NCBI RefSeq assembly: GCF_006386545.1
Contig: NZ_SWAR01000016.1
Location: 1 to 64,000 of the forward strand
Direction: 5' to 3'
DNA length: 64,000 bases
Source: Methylibium rhizosphaerae
GTDB lineage: Bacteria; Pseudomonadota; Gammaproteobacteria; Burkholderiales; Burkholderiaceae_C
Shown here: piece by piece, positions 31,469-39,546 of the stretch
Layout of the letters: every line of letters begins with the position of its first letter
How positions within the stretch are numbered: the stretch's first letter is position 1
Made by a program: the position numbers and the translations under genes
The notes under the pieces: model-generated
Told to the model about the DNA's origin: nothing
The model's input: only the letters and a program-made list of their open reading frames with translations
Database searches by the model: none

Positions 31469-34459
31469 ATGCTGAAGGCTGGGCGGCGTGAGGCCGCATG
31501 CCTTGTACCCATGCCGTTTCTGATGTCGTCACCACGGACCATGCGCCGATTCGTCCAAAGGGCTGCAGCGGGCCTTTTCGCCTGGTGTGGCCTGGTGCAA
31601 GGGGGGGCCGCCCAGGGCCTGGCGCTGCACTACCACGCCCAGCCCGAAGGCCTGGGCAACCTCGTCGTCACTGCGCTCGTGCAGTCGCCCGACGGGCGGT
31701 TGTGGATCGGCACCGAAAACGGCCTGTACCGGCACGACGGTGCACGCATCGAGCGGGTCGACAAGGTCGAGACCGCCATGCCGAGCCGGCAGATCAACGC
31801 GCTGGCGAGCGACGGCCGCCACGGCCTGTGGGTCGGCACCAGCGAGGGCCTGTTCCATTGGCACGAAGACCGGTTCGAGCCGGTGGGCGGGGCCGGGCGC
31901 AGCCTCGTCTCCAAGCAGGGCCAGACCCTCGCGGCCACCGCCGACGGCGGCGCGCTGGTGGCCGCCGAAGAGGGTCTGTACGCCGTGCGGCGCGATGCCG
32001 GCAGCGGCGGCTGGCTGGCCAGCCCCGCCTTGCCGGCGCAGGCGTGGCGCGAGGAGCCGGAGCTCGCTGCGGTGCATGCGGTGATGGTGGAGGCCGACGG
32101 CGCCTGGTGGCTGGGCTGCGGCCCGGCGCTGTGCCGCTGGCACGCCGGCGAGCTGCGGCGCTGGGGCGAACGCGAGGGCGTGCGCCGGGCGCAGTGGGCC
32201 GGCCTGCTGCGCGCGCGTGACGGTGCGCTGTGGGTGCGCAGCCGGACCCTGGTGCTGCGCAGTGGCGCGCAGGCCGACGCTGCATTCAAGGACGTCACCC
32301 CGCCCGGCCTCAGCCAGGGCACGGTGCACCTGCAGCAGCCGCTCGTCGAGGACGGCGATGGCCGGGTCATGACCCACAGCGACACCGGCCTGCTGCGGTG
32401 GCAGGCGGGCCGCTGGAGCCACTTCGCCGCGGCCGAGGGCCTCACCGTGGGTGGCGGCGTGCACGCCATCCTGGTGGACCGGCAGCAGGACGTGTGGCTG
32501 GGCACCGCTGGCCACGGCCTCGCGCACTGGCGTGGCTACCGGCACTCGCGCCACTGGACGCAGCGCCAGGGGCTGCGCAGCGACGACGTGTGGGCCTTCG
32601 CCGAGGAGGCACCCGGCCGCCTCTGGATGGGCACCGGCCGGGGCGCGGCGCTGGTGGAGCATGCTGGAGCCGATGCGGCCCGGCTGGGCGGCGAGAGCGG
32701 CACGCAGGACCCGGCGGGCGCGCTGGTGCGCGATGCGTCGGGTCACCTGTGGATGGGCACCTACTCGGGCGAGCTGTTCCGGCGGCGTGCCGGCGAGGCC
32801 TGGCAGCGCGTGGCCGCCGGCCTGCCGTTCGTGATGGCACTGCTGCCCGAGGAGGGCGGCAGGCTGTGGCTCGGTGCCGACAATGGCGGCCTCCACCTCA
32901 TGAAGCCGGCTGGGCGCGGCATGTCGCACGAGCTGATGCTGCCGCCCGGCATGGATCGCCGGCAGGCGCAGCAGATGTCGGTATATGCGGCCTGCAGGTC
33001 ACCCGGCGGGCCGGCCTGGTTCGGCACTTCCGCGGGCCTGCTGATGCACGACGCGGTGGCGGGCCTCACCCGGCCTGCGGTGGCCGGCTTGCCGAAAGAC
33101 CTGGTGGTCGAAAAGCTCGGCTGCGCGCTCGACCGCACGTTATGGGTCGGCTCCAAGGACAACCGTGTATGGCGGCTGCGTCGCGCCGGCAGCCGCTGGT
33201 CGGCCGAGCCGCTGCCGATCGAGCGCCTGGGGCAGCGCTCGGTGATGGCCCTGCTGGGCGACAGCCGGGGCTGGCTCTGGGTGAGCACCGACGATGGCGT
33301 GCTGGTGTGGAACGGGCGCCAGTGGCGCCGCTTCGGCGAAGGCAACGGCCTCGTGTGGAGCGACTGCAACCAGGGCTCGCTGTACGAAGACTCGGCGGGC
33401 GGCGTCTGGATCGGCACCAGCCGCGGGGCCAGCCAGGTGCTGCAGCCGCAGCTGCTGTTCGAGCCGGTGCCGCTGGAATTGCACATCACGCAGGTGGTCC
33501 GCGGCGCACAGGCCTGGCCGCACGACCGGCCCTGGGCGGGCGCCTGGTCGCCGGCGGCGCTGGACATCGCATGGACCGTGCCGCTGTACACCAACCGGGC
33601 TGCGCAGCAGGTGCGCTACCGCCTCAAGGGCCTGAGCGACGCATGGCACACCACGGCGCACGGCGACGTGAGCTTCGCCGCGCTGCCGGCCGGCCGCTAC
33701 AGCTTCGAGGCCGTGGCCGAAAACGCCGACCTGGGCGAGACCTCCCGGTTGGCCACCTTGCAGTTCGAGATCCTGCCGCCATGGTGGCGCCACCCCTGGG
33801 CGGTGGCCGGCTATGGCACCGGCGGGGTGGCGTTCGCCGTGCTGGTGTATCGCTGGCGCGTGCGCCTGCTGGTGCGGCGCCAGCGCGAGCTCGAGACGCT
33901 GGTCGGGCGCCGCACTGCCGAGCTCGAAGCCTCGTACCAGCAGATGCGCAAGCTCGCGCTCACCGACGGCCTCACCGGCGCGATGAACCGGCGTGCCATC
34001 GAGGAACTCGCCGGCCGCGAGCTGGCGCATGCACGGCGGGGCGAGGCGCCGGTGGCCTTCGTGCTGCTGGACGTGGACCACTTCAAGCGCATCAACGACG
34101 CCTGCGGCCATCCTGCAGGCGACGCGGTGCTGCAGCAGCTGGTGCTGCGGCTGCGCGAGGCGATGCGCGGCTACGACGCGATCGGCCGCTGGGGTGGCGA
34201 GGAGTTCCTGCTCGTGCTGCCCGGGCTGTCGCTTGCGCAGGAGGAAGGGCGCCGCCGTGTCGAACACCTGCAACGCTGCGTCGCCGAAGAAGCCTTCGAC
34301 ATCGGCATTGCCGGGCCACTGCCGGTGACCTGCAGCGCCGGCGCGGTGGAGGCCCAGGCCGGTGCCACTGACACCTTCGAGGCGCTGATCGCCCGTGCGG
34401 ACGCAGCCCTGTACGAGGCCAAGCAGGCGGGGCGCAACCGCGTTGTCTTTGCGGGGTGA
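31469..34459 (+). CDS. Diguanylate cyclase with periplasmic beta-propeller and Y_Y_Y sensor
   Basis: The frame gives 996 residues from 31469, but the signal peptide (MRRFVQRAAAGLFAWCGLV) begins at the ATG at 31541, which is probably the true start. Residues of about 40-660 contain repeated propeller blades with the two-component-regulator motif (DGRLWIGTENGLYRH, GLWVGTSEGLFHW, WLGTAGHGLAHW). A Y_Y_Y immunoglobulin-like domain follows (RLKGLSDAWHTT), then one membrane helix near 780 and a cytoplasmic GGDEF domain. The active site is GGEEF at 909-913, preceded by the inhibitory I-site R900xxD903 at the canonical distance. It should make cyclic di-GMP in response to a periplasmic ligand, with product inhibition. 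It is transcribed away from the type III chaperone gene. Confidence 0.88.
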   Translation: MLKAGRREAACLVPMPFLMSSPRTMRRFVQRAAAGLFAWCGLVQGGAAQGLALHYHAQPEGLGNLVVTALVQSPDGRLWIGTENGLYRHDGARIERVDKVETAMPSRQINALASDGRHGLWVGTSEGLFHWHEDRFEPVGGAGRSLVSKQGQTLAATADGGALVAAEEGLYAVRRDAGSGGWLASPALPAQAWREEPELAAVHAVMVEADGAWWLGCGPALCRWHAGELRRWGEREGVRRAQWAGLLRARDGALWVRSRTLVLRSGAQADAAFKDVTPPGLSQGTVHLQQPLVEDGDGRVMTHSDTGLLRWQAGRWSHFAAAEGLTVGGGVHAILVDRQQDVWLGTAGHGLAHWRGYRHSRHWTQRQGLRSDDVWAFAEEAPGRLWMGTGRGAALVEHAGADAARLGGESGTQDPAGALVRDASGHLWMGTYSGELFRRRAGEAWQRVAAGLPFVMALLPEEGGRLWLGADNGGLHLMKPAGRGMSHELMLPPGMDRRQAQQMSVYAACRSPGGPAWFGTSAGLLMHDAVAGLTRPAVAGLPKDLVVEKLGCALDRTLWVGSKDNRVWRLRRAGSRWSAEPLPIERLGQRSVMALLGDSRGWLWVSTDDGVLVWNGRQWRRFGEGNGLVWSDCNQGSLYEDSAGGVWIGTSRGASQVLQPQLLFEPVPLELHITQVVRGAQAWPHDRPWAGAWSPAALDIAWTVPLYTNRAAQQVRYRLKGLSDAWHTTAHGDVSFAALPAGRYSFEAVAENADLGETSRLATLQFEILPPWWRHPWAVAGYGTGGVAFAVLVYRWRVRLLVRRQRELETLVGRRTAELEASYQQMRKLALTDGLTGAMNRRAIEELAGRELAHARRGEAPVAFVLLDVDHFKRINDACGHPAGDAVLQQLVLRLREAMRGYDAIGRWGGEEFLLVLPGLSLAQEEGRRRVEHLQRCVAEEAFDIGIAGPLPVTCSAGAVEAQAGATDTFEALIARADAALYEAKQAGRNRVVFAG

Positions 34460-34508
34460 GCCGGCGCGCGCGTAGCATGCGGGGCCGACAACATCTGCAG
34501 GAGGACCC

Positions 34509-35027
34509 GTGATACGACTTGCCGCCATTGCTTGCCTCGCCTTGTCCATGACCGGTTGCGCCACGTTCGCGCCGTCTGTACCCGAGGGCTACACCGGTCC
34601 GCAGGCCGTGCTCGAAGACTCGGCGAAGGTCCATGGCAGCTCCAAGGCGGACTTCTTCGTCGTGGAGCAGATCAACGGCGCCGACGTCGACAACAGCCTG
34701 AATGAGACGTTCCGCAGGAACAAGGGACGCGGCTTGGCCATGACGCCGTACTTCATCAGCCGGCCGCTGGTGGCCGACCAGCCGCTCAAGGTGGCGGTAA
34801 AGGGGAGGACCCACTACGCGGCACCGATCCAGGCACTCACCCGCACGGTCTATCAGGTCAAGGGCGTCGTCGAGTTCTCTCCCAAGGCCAACACCCGGTA
34901 CGTGGTTCGGGGCCAGCTGGGCGAAAACTATTCGGTCGTCTGGATCGAGGAGGCCGAGTCCGGGCAGCCGGTGGGCCAGAAGGTCGAGGTCAACGGGTCG
35001 GCGAAGCTCGGGGTGCTCGAGAAGTAG
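34509..35027 (+). CDS. Small outer-membrane-type lipoprotein of unknown function
   Basis: The product is 172 residues, starting at a GTG (34509) that follows AGGAGG. The signal ends in the lipobox MTGC, with the cysteine near residue 17. The mature part is a mixed strand domain with no enzymatic motif that I recognise (DFFVVEQINGADVDNSL, YVVRGQLGENYSVVWIEE); the alternation of strands suggests a small beta-sandwich or barrel. The gene is 49 bases behind the diguanylate cyclase and may be read with it, but nothing links the functions. Confidence 0.7.
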   Translation: MIRLAAIACLALSMTGCATFAPSVPEGYTGPQAVLEDSAKVHGSSKADFFVVEQINGADVDNSLNETFRRNKGRGLAMTPYFISRPLVADQPLKVAVKGRTHYAAPIQALTRTVYQVKGVVEFSPKANTRYVVRGQLGENYSVVWIEEAESGQPVGQKVEVNGSAKLGVLEK

Positions 35028-35108
35028 CGCGACACACCCGAAGCTCTACCGGAGCGGCCTCCGCAGGTCGGTGCGACACACGGTCGCTGCCGACCGACCA
35101 CGTGGTTC

Positions 35109-35783
35109 TCAGCGCCGCGCCGCCTTGCGACCAGCCGACTTCTTCGGCACCACCCGCTCCAGGTGGCTGGCCATCATGCCGGCCACGATGCGCGCGGCCG
35201 CCTGCACGTCGAGCGACTCGTCGAACAGCATCTCCACCGTGGCGTAGATCAGGTCGACCACGATGCGGCTCACGAGCCTGAGTTCGGCCTCGTCTGCACC
35301 CGGAAGCGCCCGCGCCAGCAGCTGCGCCTGCTCCTGCGTGACCGCCGCATGCGAGGCCAGGCGAACCTGCTGCAGCACCGGCACGGCCCGCAGCGCCCGC
35401 ATGATCCATACGCCGCCCACGGTGTTTTCGGTCACCTCGTAGGTGTCGCGGATCAGCCCTTCCAGCGCCTGCTCGAGGCTTTCGACGCCGCCCTCGAAGG
35501 TGTCGATGCCGATCCAGTGCGCCACGCGTTCGTTCTGCCGCTGCATCAGCCTCTTCCCCAGTTCGGCGAGCAGCGCGTACTTGTTGGGGAAGTAGCGGTA
35601 CAGCGCCGGCGGCGTGAGGCCGGCGCGTTCGCACACCAGGTTGGTCGACAGGCGCTCGATGCCCACGTCGGCCAGGGTCTCGGCCGTGACTTCCAGGATG
35701 CGCTCGTAGGTTTCGGTGGCCCGCTGCTGCGCGGGCTGCTTCTTCGCGGCGAGCGACGGCTGGTGCTTCTTGGCGGTGGGCAT
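35109..35783 (-). CDS. TetR-family transcriptional regulator
   Basis: The product is 224 residues. After a basic N-terminal tail, residues of about 25-75 form the TetR helix-turn-helix (GIERLSTNLVCERAGLTPPALYRYFPNK), and the rest is an all-helical ligand-binding and dimer domain. It is divergent from the DUF2147-porin-kinase run starting at 35932. The space between contains a palindromic operator at 35855-35884, so the protein probably represses that run and itself until an inducer binds, perhaps the substrate of the catabolic genes. Confidence 0.9.
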   Translation of the reverse strand: MPTAKKHQPSLAAKKQPAQQRATETYERILEVTAETLADVGIERLSTNLVCERAGLTPPALYRYFPNKYALLAELGKRLMQRQNERVAHWIGIDTFEGGVESLEQALEGLIRDTYEVTENTVGGVWIMRALRAVPVLQQVRLASHAAVTQEQAQLLARALPGADEAELRLVSRIVVDLIYATVEMLFDESLDVQAAARIVAGMMASHLERVVPKKSAGRKAARR

Positions 35784-35854
35784 CGTGCGGGATGTCGGGG
35801 TGGGGCGTCGGCGTGGCGTCCGGGATTGTCCTAGGCGTCGCGTTGACCAAAACG

Positions 35855-35884
35855 ATAGTCATGACTATAAACTAGTGATGACTA
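35855..35884. promoter_or_regulatory. Tandem palindromic operator for the TetR-family regulator
   Basis: A perfect 14-base palindrome, ATAGTCATGACTAT (35855-35868), is followed four bases later by a near-copy, TAGTGATGACTA (35873-35884). The spacing between centres (about 17 bases) is typical of two TetR dimers side by side. The block is notably AT-rich for this genome and probably overlaps the promoters of the divergent genes. It lies 71 bases from the regulator's start and 47 from the DUF2147 gene's start. Confidence 0.7.
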
Positions 35885-35931
35885 CCTGATTGCGAAAAAC
35901 CGATGCCTTGCAGGCAATGAAAGGAGTGCCG

Positions 35932-36351
35932 GTGAAACCTGTGTCTTGCATCCCGCTGCTGGCGGCCCTGCTCGCCGCCACGGGCTGGGCCGCCGGGCCC
36001 GACGACGCCAAGGGCCTGTGGCTCACCGCCGAGAAAGACGCGGTGATCGAGTTCAGGCCGTGCGCCGACCGGGCCACCGCGCTGTGCGGCCGCATCGTCT
36101 GGGACAAGGATGCCGGCACGCCCCGGGACACCTGCGGCATGGCGATCGCGCAGCTCGAGCGCTTCGACAACGACGCCTGGCGCGACGGCTGGGTCTACGA
36201 CCCGCGCAACCAGAAGAAATACAAGGGCGTGGTCCGGGTCAAGTCCGACGAGCTGCACATCCGCGCCTTCGTGGGTGTCGAGGTGCTCGGCCAGACCGAG
36301 CTGCTCAGGCGCACCGCCGCCTTGCCGGCCGCGCCGTCGTGCAAGTCGTGA
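35932..36351 (+). CDS. Secreted DUF2147 protein
   Basis: The product is 139 residues. The GTG at 35932 is chosen because AAAGGAG lies just upstream and the peptide then starts with a clean signal sequence (MKPVSCIPLLAALLAATGWAAG). The mature part has the DUF2147 pattern: GLWLTAEKDAVIEFRPC, CGRIVWDKD, then DGWVYDPRNQKKYKG and a strand LHIRAFVGVEVLGQTELLRR. Members are small periplasmic or secreted lipocalin-like proteins of unknown role, often beside envelope or uptake genes. It is the first gene behind the TetR operator, with the porin following after 38 bases. Confidence 0.85.
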   Translation: MKPVSCIPLLAALLAATGWAAGPDDAKGLWLTAEKDAVIEFRPCADRATALCGRIVWDKDAGTPRDTCGMAIAQLERFDNDAWRDGWVYDPRNQKKYKGVVRVKSDELHIRAFVGVEVLGQTELLRRTAALPAAPSCKS

Positions 36352-36389
36352 GGCCTTTCGTCATGACCCAACCGCCCCGGAGCAAACCC

Positions 36390-37277
36390 ATGCACCTCCT
36401 CCGCCTGATGCCCTCATGCGCCGCCGCCGTGCTCGCCGGCACCGCAGCCTGCGCGTCCTTCGCCGCCGGCAACGACACGGCTTCCTATGCCATCGACACC
36501 GAGGTGAAGCTCACCTCGGACCAGCGCACGCGCGGCATCTCCGACTCGCTCAACCGGCCGGGCGCGAAGCTCAGCCTGCAGGCCGCGCACGAAAGCGGCC
36601 TGGTGGCGCTGGTCGAGTTCGCCTCGGTGAGCAAGAAGCAGTTCCTGGACGGCAAGGGCGTGGGCGTCACGCTGGCCGGCGGCTACCGCTTCGGCGACCC
36701 GGACGGCTGGCACTTCGGCGCGGGCCTCGCCACCGAGCGCTTTCCCGGCGCCAGGTTCGAGGCGCCGCAGTCGTTCGACTTCAACACCTTCACACCAGGC
36801 GACGTGCGCACCACGAAGTACGACTCGTCGTTCGCGGTCCTCGAAGCCGGCTATGGCGCGCTCGAGGGCCGGGTGCTCAACGTGATCTCCAGGACCTACC
36901 GCGGCGCCAACACCGGCGGCGTGTGCGGCACGATGCTGCTGCTGATGCCGGACCCGACGCAGGCGCTCGAGTGCTATGCCCGCGGCGACCACGGCTCGCG
37001 CGGCAGCTGGCTGTTCGACCTCGACTACAAGTACCACCTCGCACCGGCCACCACGCTCAACCTGCATGCCGGCTACCAGAAGATCAACAACTTCCGCGAA
37101 GCCGACTTCGCCGACTGGCGCATCGGCATCACCCACCGGCAGTGGGGCTTCGACTGGAGCGCCGACTGGGTGGGCACCAACACGAGGGTGCGCGAGCTCT
37201 ACCTGGCGCAGGACGGCGACAGGCTGCGCGCCACCGACGGCGACAAGCTGGTCGTTTCCGTGTCGCGCAAGTTCTGA
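36390..37277 (+). CDS. TorF-family putative outer membrane porin
   Basis: The product is 295 residues from the ATG at 36390; an upstream ATG at 36363 is possible, but 36390 gives a normal signal peptide (MHLLRLMPSCAAAVLAG) with GGAG in front. The mature protein has the repeated amphipathic strands of an outer membrane barrel and the family's opening (TDVKLTSDQRTRGISDS-like), several GYxF, GAGLATERF and HAGYQKINNF strands, and a C-terminal phenylalanine (VSRKF) used by the BAM complex. TorF proteins are thought to be substrate channels. Its stop overlaps the start of the kinase gene, so it likely supplies the substrate of the downstream catabolic enzymes. Confidence 0.8.
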   Translation: MHLLRLMPSCAAAVLAGTAACASFAAGNDTASYAIDTEVKLTSDQRTRGISDSLNRPGAKLSLQAAHESGLVALVEFASVSKKQFLDGKGVGVTLAGGYRFGDPDGWHFGAGLATERFPGARFEAPQSFDFNTFTPGDVRTTKYDSSFAVLEAGYGALEGRVLNVISRTYRGANTGGVCGTMLLLMPDPTQALECYARGDHGSRGSWLFDLDYKYHLAPATTLNLHAGYQKINNFREADFADWRIGITHRQWGFDWSADWVGTNTRVRELYLAQDGDRLRATDGDKLVVSVSRKF

Positions 37278-38875
37278 TGCGCGACGCCGCCGATCAACGG
37301 CTGGTGCTGGCCGTCGACCTGGGCACCTCGGGCTGCAAATCCGCGCTCGTGGCCCTGGACGGCACGGTGCAGGCCTGGGCCTTCCGCCCGGTGAAGCTGC
37401 AGGTGCAGGGGGCGCTGGCCGAGCAGGACCCGCGCGACTGGTGGAGCGCCTTCATGGGCAGCGCCGGCGAGCTGCTGGCGGCCGATGCGGCGCTGCGACG
37501 GCGGGTGGTGGCGGTGTGCTGCTCGGCGCAGACCGAAGGCACGGTGTGTGTCGATGCCGCCGGCGAAGCCATCGGCCCGGCCATGACCTGGCTCGATGCA
37601 CGCGGCGCCGCGGCCATCGGGCGGCGGGTGCGCGGCCGCCTCCTCAACGTCGAGGGGTATGGGCCGCTCAAGCTGTGGCGCTGGCTGCGGCTCACCGGCG
37701 GCGCACCATCGCTGTCGGGCCGCGACAGCGCGGGGCACATGGCCTACATCCGCGACCAGGAGCCGGCGCGGTACGAACGCACCCGCAAGTTTCTCAACGT
37801 GCCCGACTACCTGAACCTGCGGCTGTGCGGGCGACTGTGCGCCACGCAGGACTCGCTGGTCACCGCCTGGGTCACCGACAACCGCGACCCGCACCGGGTG
37901 CGGTATGACGCGGGACTCATCGACGCGCTCGGCATCGATGCGGACAAGCTGCCGGAGATCGTGAAGTCCACCGACGTGCTGGGGCCGGTGCTGCCCGAGG
38001 TGGCGCAGGCGCTCGGGCTGGACGCGAAGACGGTGGTCGTCGGCGGCGCGGTGGACACGTCGGCGGTGGCCGTCGGCGCGGCGGCGGGCGACTTCGAGCC
38101 GCACCTGTACCTCGGCACTTCGTCGTGGCTGGGCGCGCACGTGCCGTTCATGAAGACCGACGTGCGCCACAAGATCGCGAGCGTGCCGTGCGCAGTGGGC
38201 GGCCGCTACCTTGCGATGGCACTGCAGTCCACTGCCGGCGCGAACCTCTCGTTCCTGCGCGACCGCATCCTGTACCACCCGGACGAGCTGGCCGCAGACG
38301 AGGAGCACCCGGCGGTCTACGAGGCGCTCAACCGGATCGCCGCCCGCGTGCCGCCGGGCGCGCGGGGCCTCGTCTACACGCCGTGGCTGCTGGGCGAGCG
38401 CACGCCGGTGGACGACCCCTGCCTGCGCGCCGGCCTCATCAACCTCTCGCTCGAGCATTCGCGCGAGGACATCTTCCGGGCCTTCCTGGAAGGCGTTGCG
38501 CTGAACACCCGCTGGATGCTGGAGCCCTTTGCGCGGCTGCTCGGGCGCGACGCCGGCGCCATCTCCGCGGTGGGCGGCGGCGCGCAGTCGGACGTGTGGT
38601 GCCAGATCATGGCCGACGTGACCGGCCGGCCGATCCGCCAGCTGGCCAGTCCCATCCAGGCCAATGCCATCGGCGCGGCCTTCATCGCGGCGGTGGGGCT
38701 GGGGGCACTTGGCTTTTCAGACTTGTGTTCGCTGCGCCAGGTGCGCCGCACCTACGAGCCGGCGAGCGCGCTGCGCCGCCTGTACTCCGACAAGTTCGAG
38801 ACCTTCAAGGAAGTGCGCACGCGGCTTGCGCCGCTGTACCACCGGCTCAACGCACCACAGGGCTCCCCCGCGTGA
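37277..38875 (+). CDS. FGGY-family carbohydrate kinase (xylulokinase-like)
   Basis: The product is 532 residues. The N-terminal lobe has the sugar-kinase phosphate loop VLAVDLGTSGCKSALV and the strand AMTWLDARG; the C-terminal lobe has the second phosphate motif LGTSSWLG, the adenosine motif AVGGGAQSDVWCQIMADVTGRP and the family signature LEGVALNTRWMLE. FGGY kinases phosphorylate sugars, polyols or related acids with ATP. Its ATG overlaps the porin stop (TGATG), and its own stop overlaps the next gene's GTG, so translation is coupled. The neighbouring aldolase suggests that the phosphorylated product is cleaved by it. The specific substrate is unknown. Confidence 0.85.
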   Translation: MRDAADQRLVLAVDLGTSGCKSALVALDGTVQAWAFRPVKLQVQGALAEQDPRDWWSAFMGSAGELLAADAALRRRVVAVCCSAQTEGTVCVDAAGEAIGPAMTWLDARGAAAIGRRVRGRLLNVEGYGPLKLWRWLRLTGGAPSLSGRDSAGHMAYIRDQEPARYERTRKFLNVPDYLNLRLCGRLCATQDSLVTAWVTDNRDPHRVRYDAGLIDALGIDADKLPEIVKSTDVLGPVLPEVAQALGLDAKTVVVGGAVDTSAVAVGAAAGDFEPHLYLGTSSWLGAHVPFMKTDVRHKIASVPCAVGGRYLAMALQSTAGANLSFLRDRILYHPDELAADEEHPAVYEALNRIAARVPPGARGLVYTPWLLGERTPVDDPCLRAGLINLSLEHSREDIFRAFLEGVALNTRWMLEPFARLLGRDAGAISAVGGGAQSDVWCQIMADVTGRPIRQLASPIQANAIGAAFIAAVGLGALGFSDLCSLRQVRRTYEPASALRRLYSDKFETFKEVRTRLAPLYHRLNAPQGSPA

Positions 38876-39546
38876 ACACCCTGCCCATTCGTCAGGCCGT
38901 GGTCGAGCTGTGCATACGGCTGTCGCACCGCGGCCACCTGGCCGGCACCGGCGGCAACGTCGCGCTGCGCATCGACGCCGGCCATTTCGCGGTCACGCCT
39001 TCGGCCACCGACTACCTGAGCATGGGCGCGGCCGACGTGTGCGTGCTGCGCCTGGAAGACCTCGCGCAGGTGGAAGGCGACCGCGCGCCTTCAGTCGAGA
39101 GCGGCCTGCATGCGAAGGTGCTGCGCGCGCGGACCGACGTGCAATGTTCCATCCACACCCACCAGCCGGTGGCCAGCGCCTGCGCGCTCATCGGCGAGGC
39201 GCTCGAGGTGCCGGCAGGCCCGCTGCGTCGCACGCTCGGCCCGCGCGTGCCGGTGGTGGGCTATGCGCCGTCGGGCACCGGCTGGCTGTCGGCCAGGCTC
39301 GCGCGGGCGCTGCGTCCCGAGCTGAACGCCTACCTGATGCTCAACCACGGCGTGCTGTGCTGCGGCGCGAGCCTCGAGCAGGCGGTGCAGGCTGTCGAAG
39401 ACCTCGAATCGCTGGCGCGCGCGCATCTGGCGCAGCGCATCCACCTGAAGGCGGCGCAGGCCCCCTCGCGACGCGACGCGCTGGCGCGCGTGGCCGAGCT
39501 GCTGTCCCGCCCGTCCCCGATTCCTCCGCAACAGCCCATCGCATGA
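38872..39546 (+). CDS. Class II aldolase/adducin family protein
   Basis: The product is 224 residues, with a GTG start overlapping the kinase stop (GTGA). The family fold is evident: GGNVALRID near the N-terminus, the serine-rich ATDYLSMG substrate loop, the acidic residue in SVESGLHAKVLRAR, the zinc ligands in CSIHTHQPVA (HxH) and a third histidine in LMLNHGVLCCG. Such enzymes cleave phosphorylated sugars (fuculose, ribulose or threonate-type) by retro-aldol reaction or decarboxylation. It follows a kinase and precedes an aminotransferase, all with overlapping frames. It keeps the full metal site, unlike the paralogue at 41026. Confidence 0.85.
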   Translation: MNTLPIRQAVVELCIRLSHRGHLAGTGGNVALRIDAGHFAVTPSATDYLSMGAADVCVLRLEDLAQVEGDRAPSVESGLHAKVLRARTDVQCSIHTHQPVASACALIGEALEVPAGPLRRTLGPRVPVVGYAPSGTGWLSARLARALRPELNAYLMLNHGVLCCGASLEQAVQAVEDLESLARAHLAQRIHLKAAQAPSRRDALARVAELLSRPSPIPPQQPIA

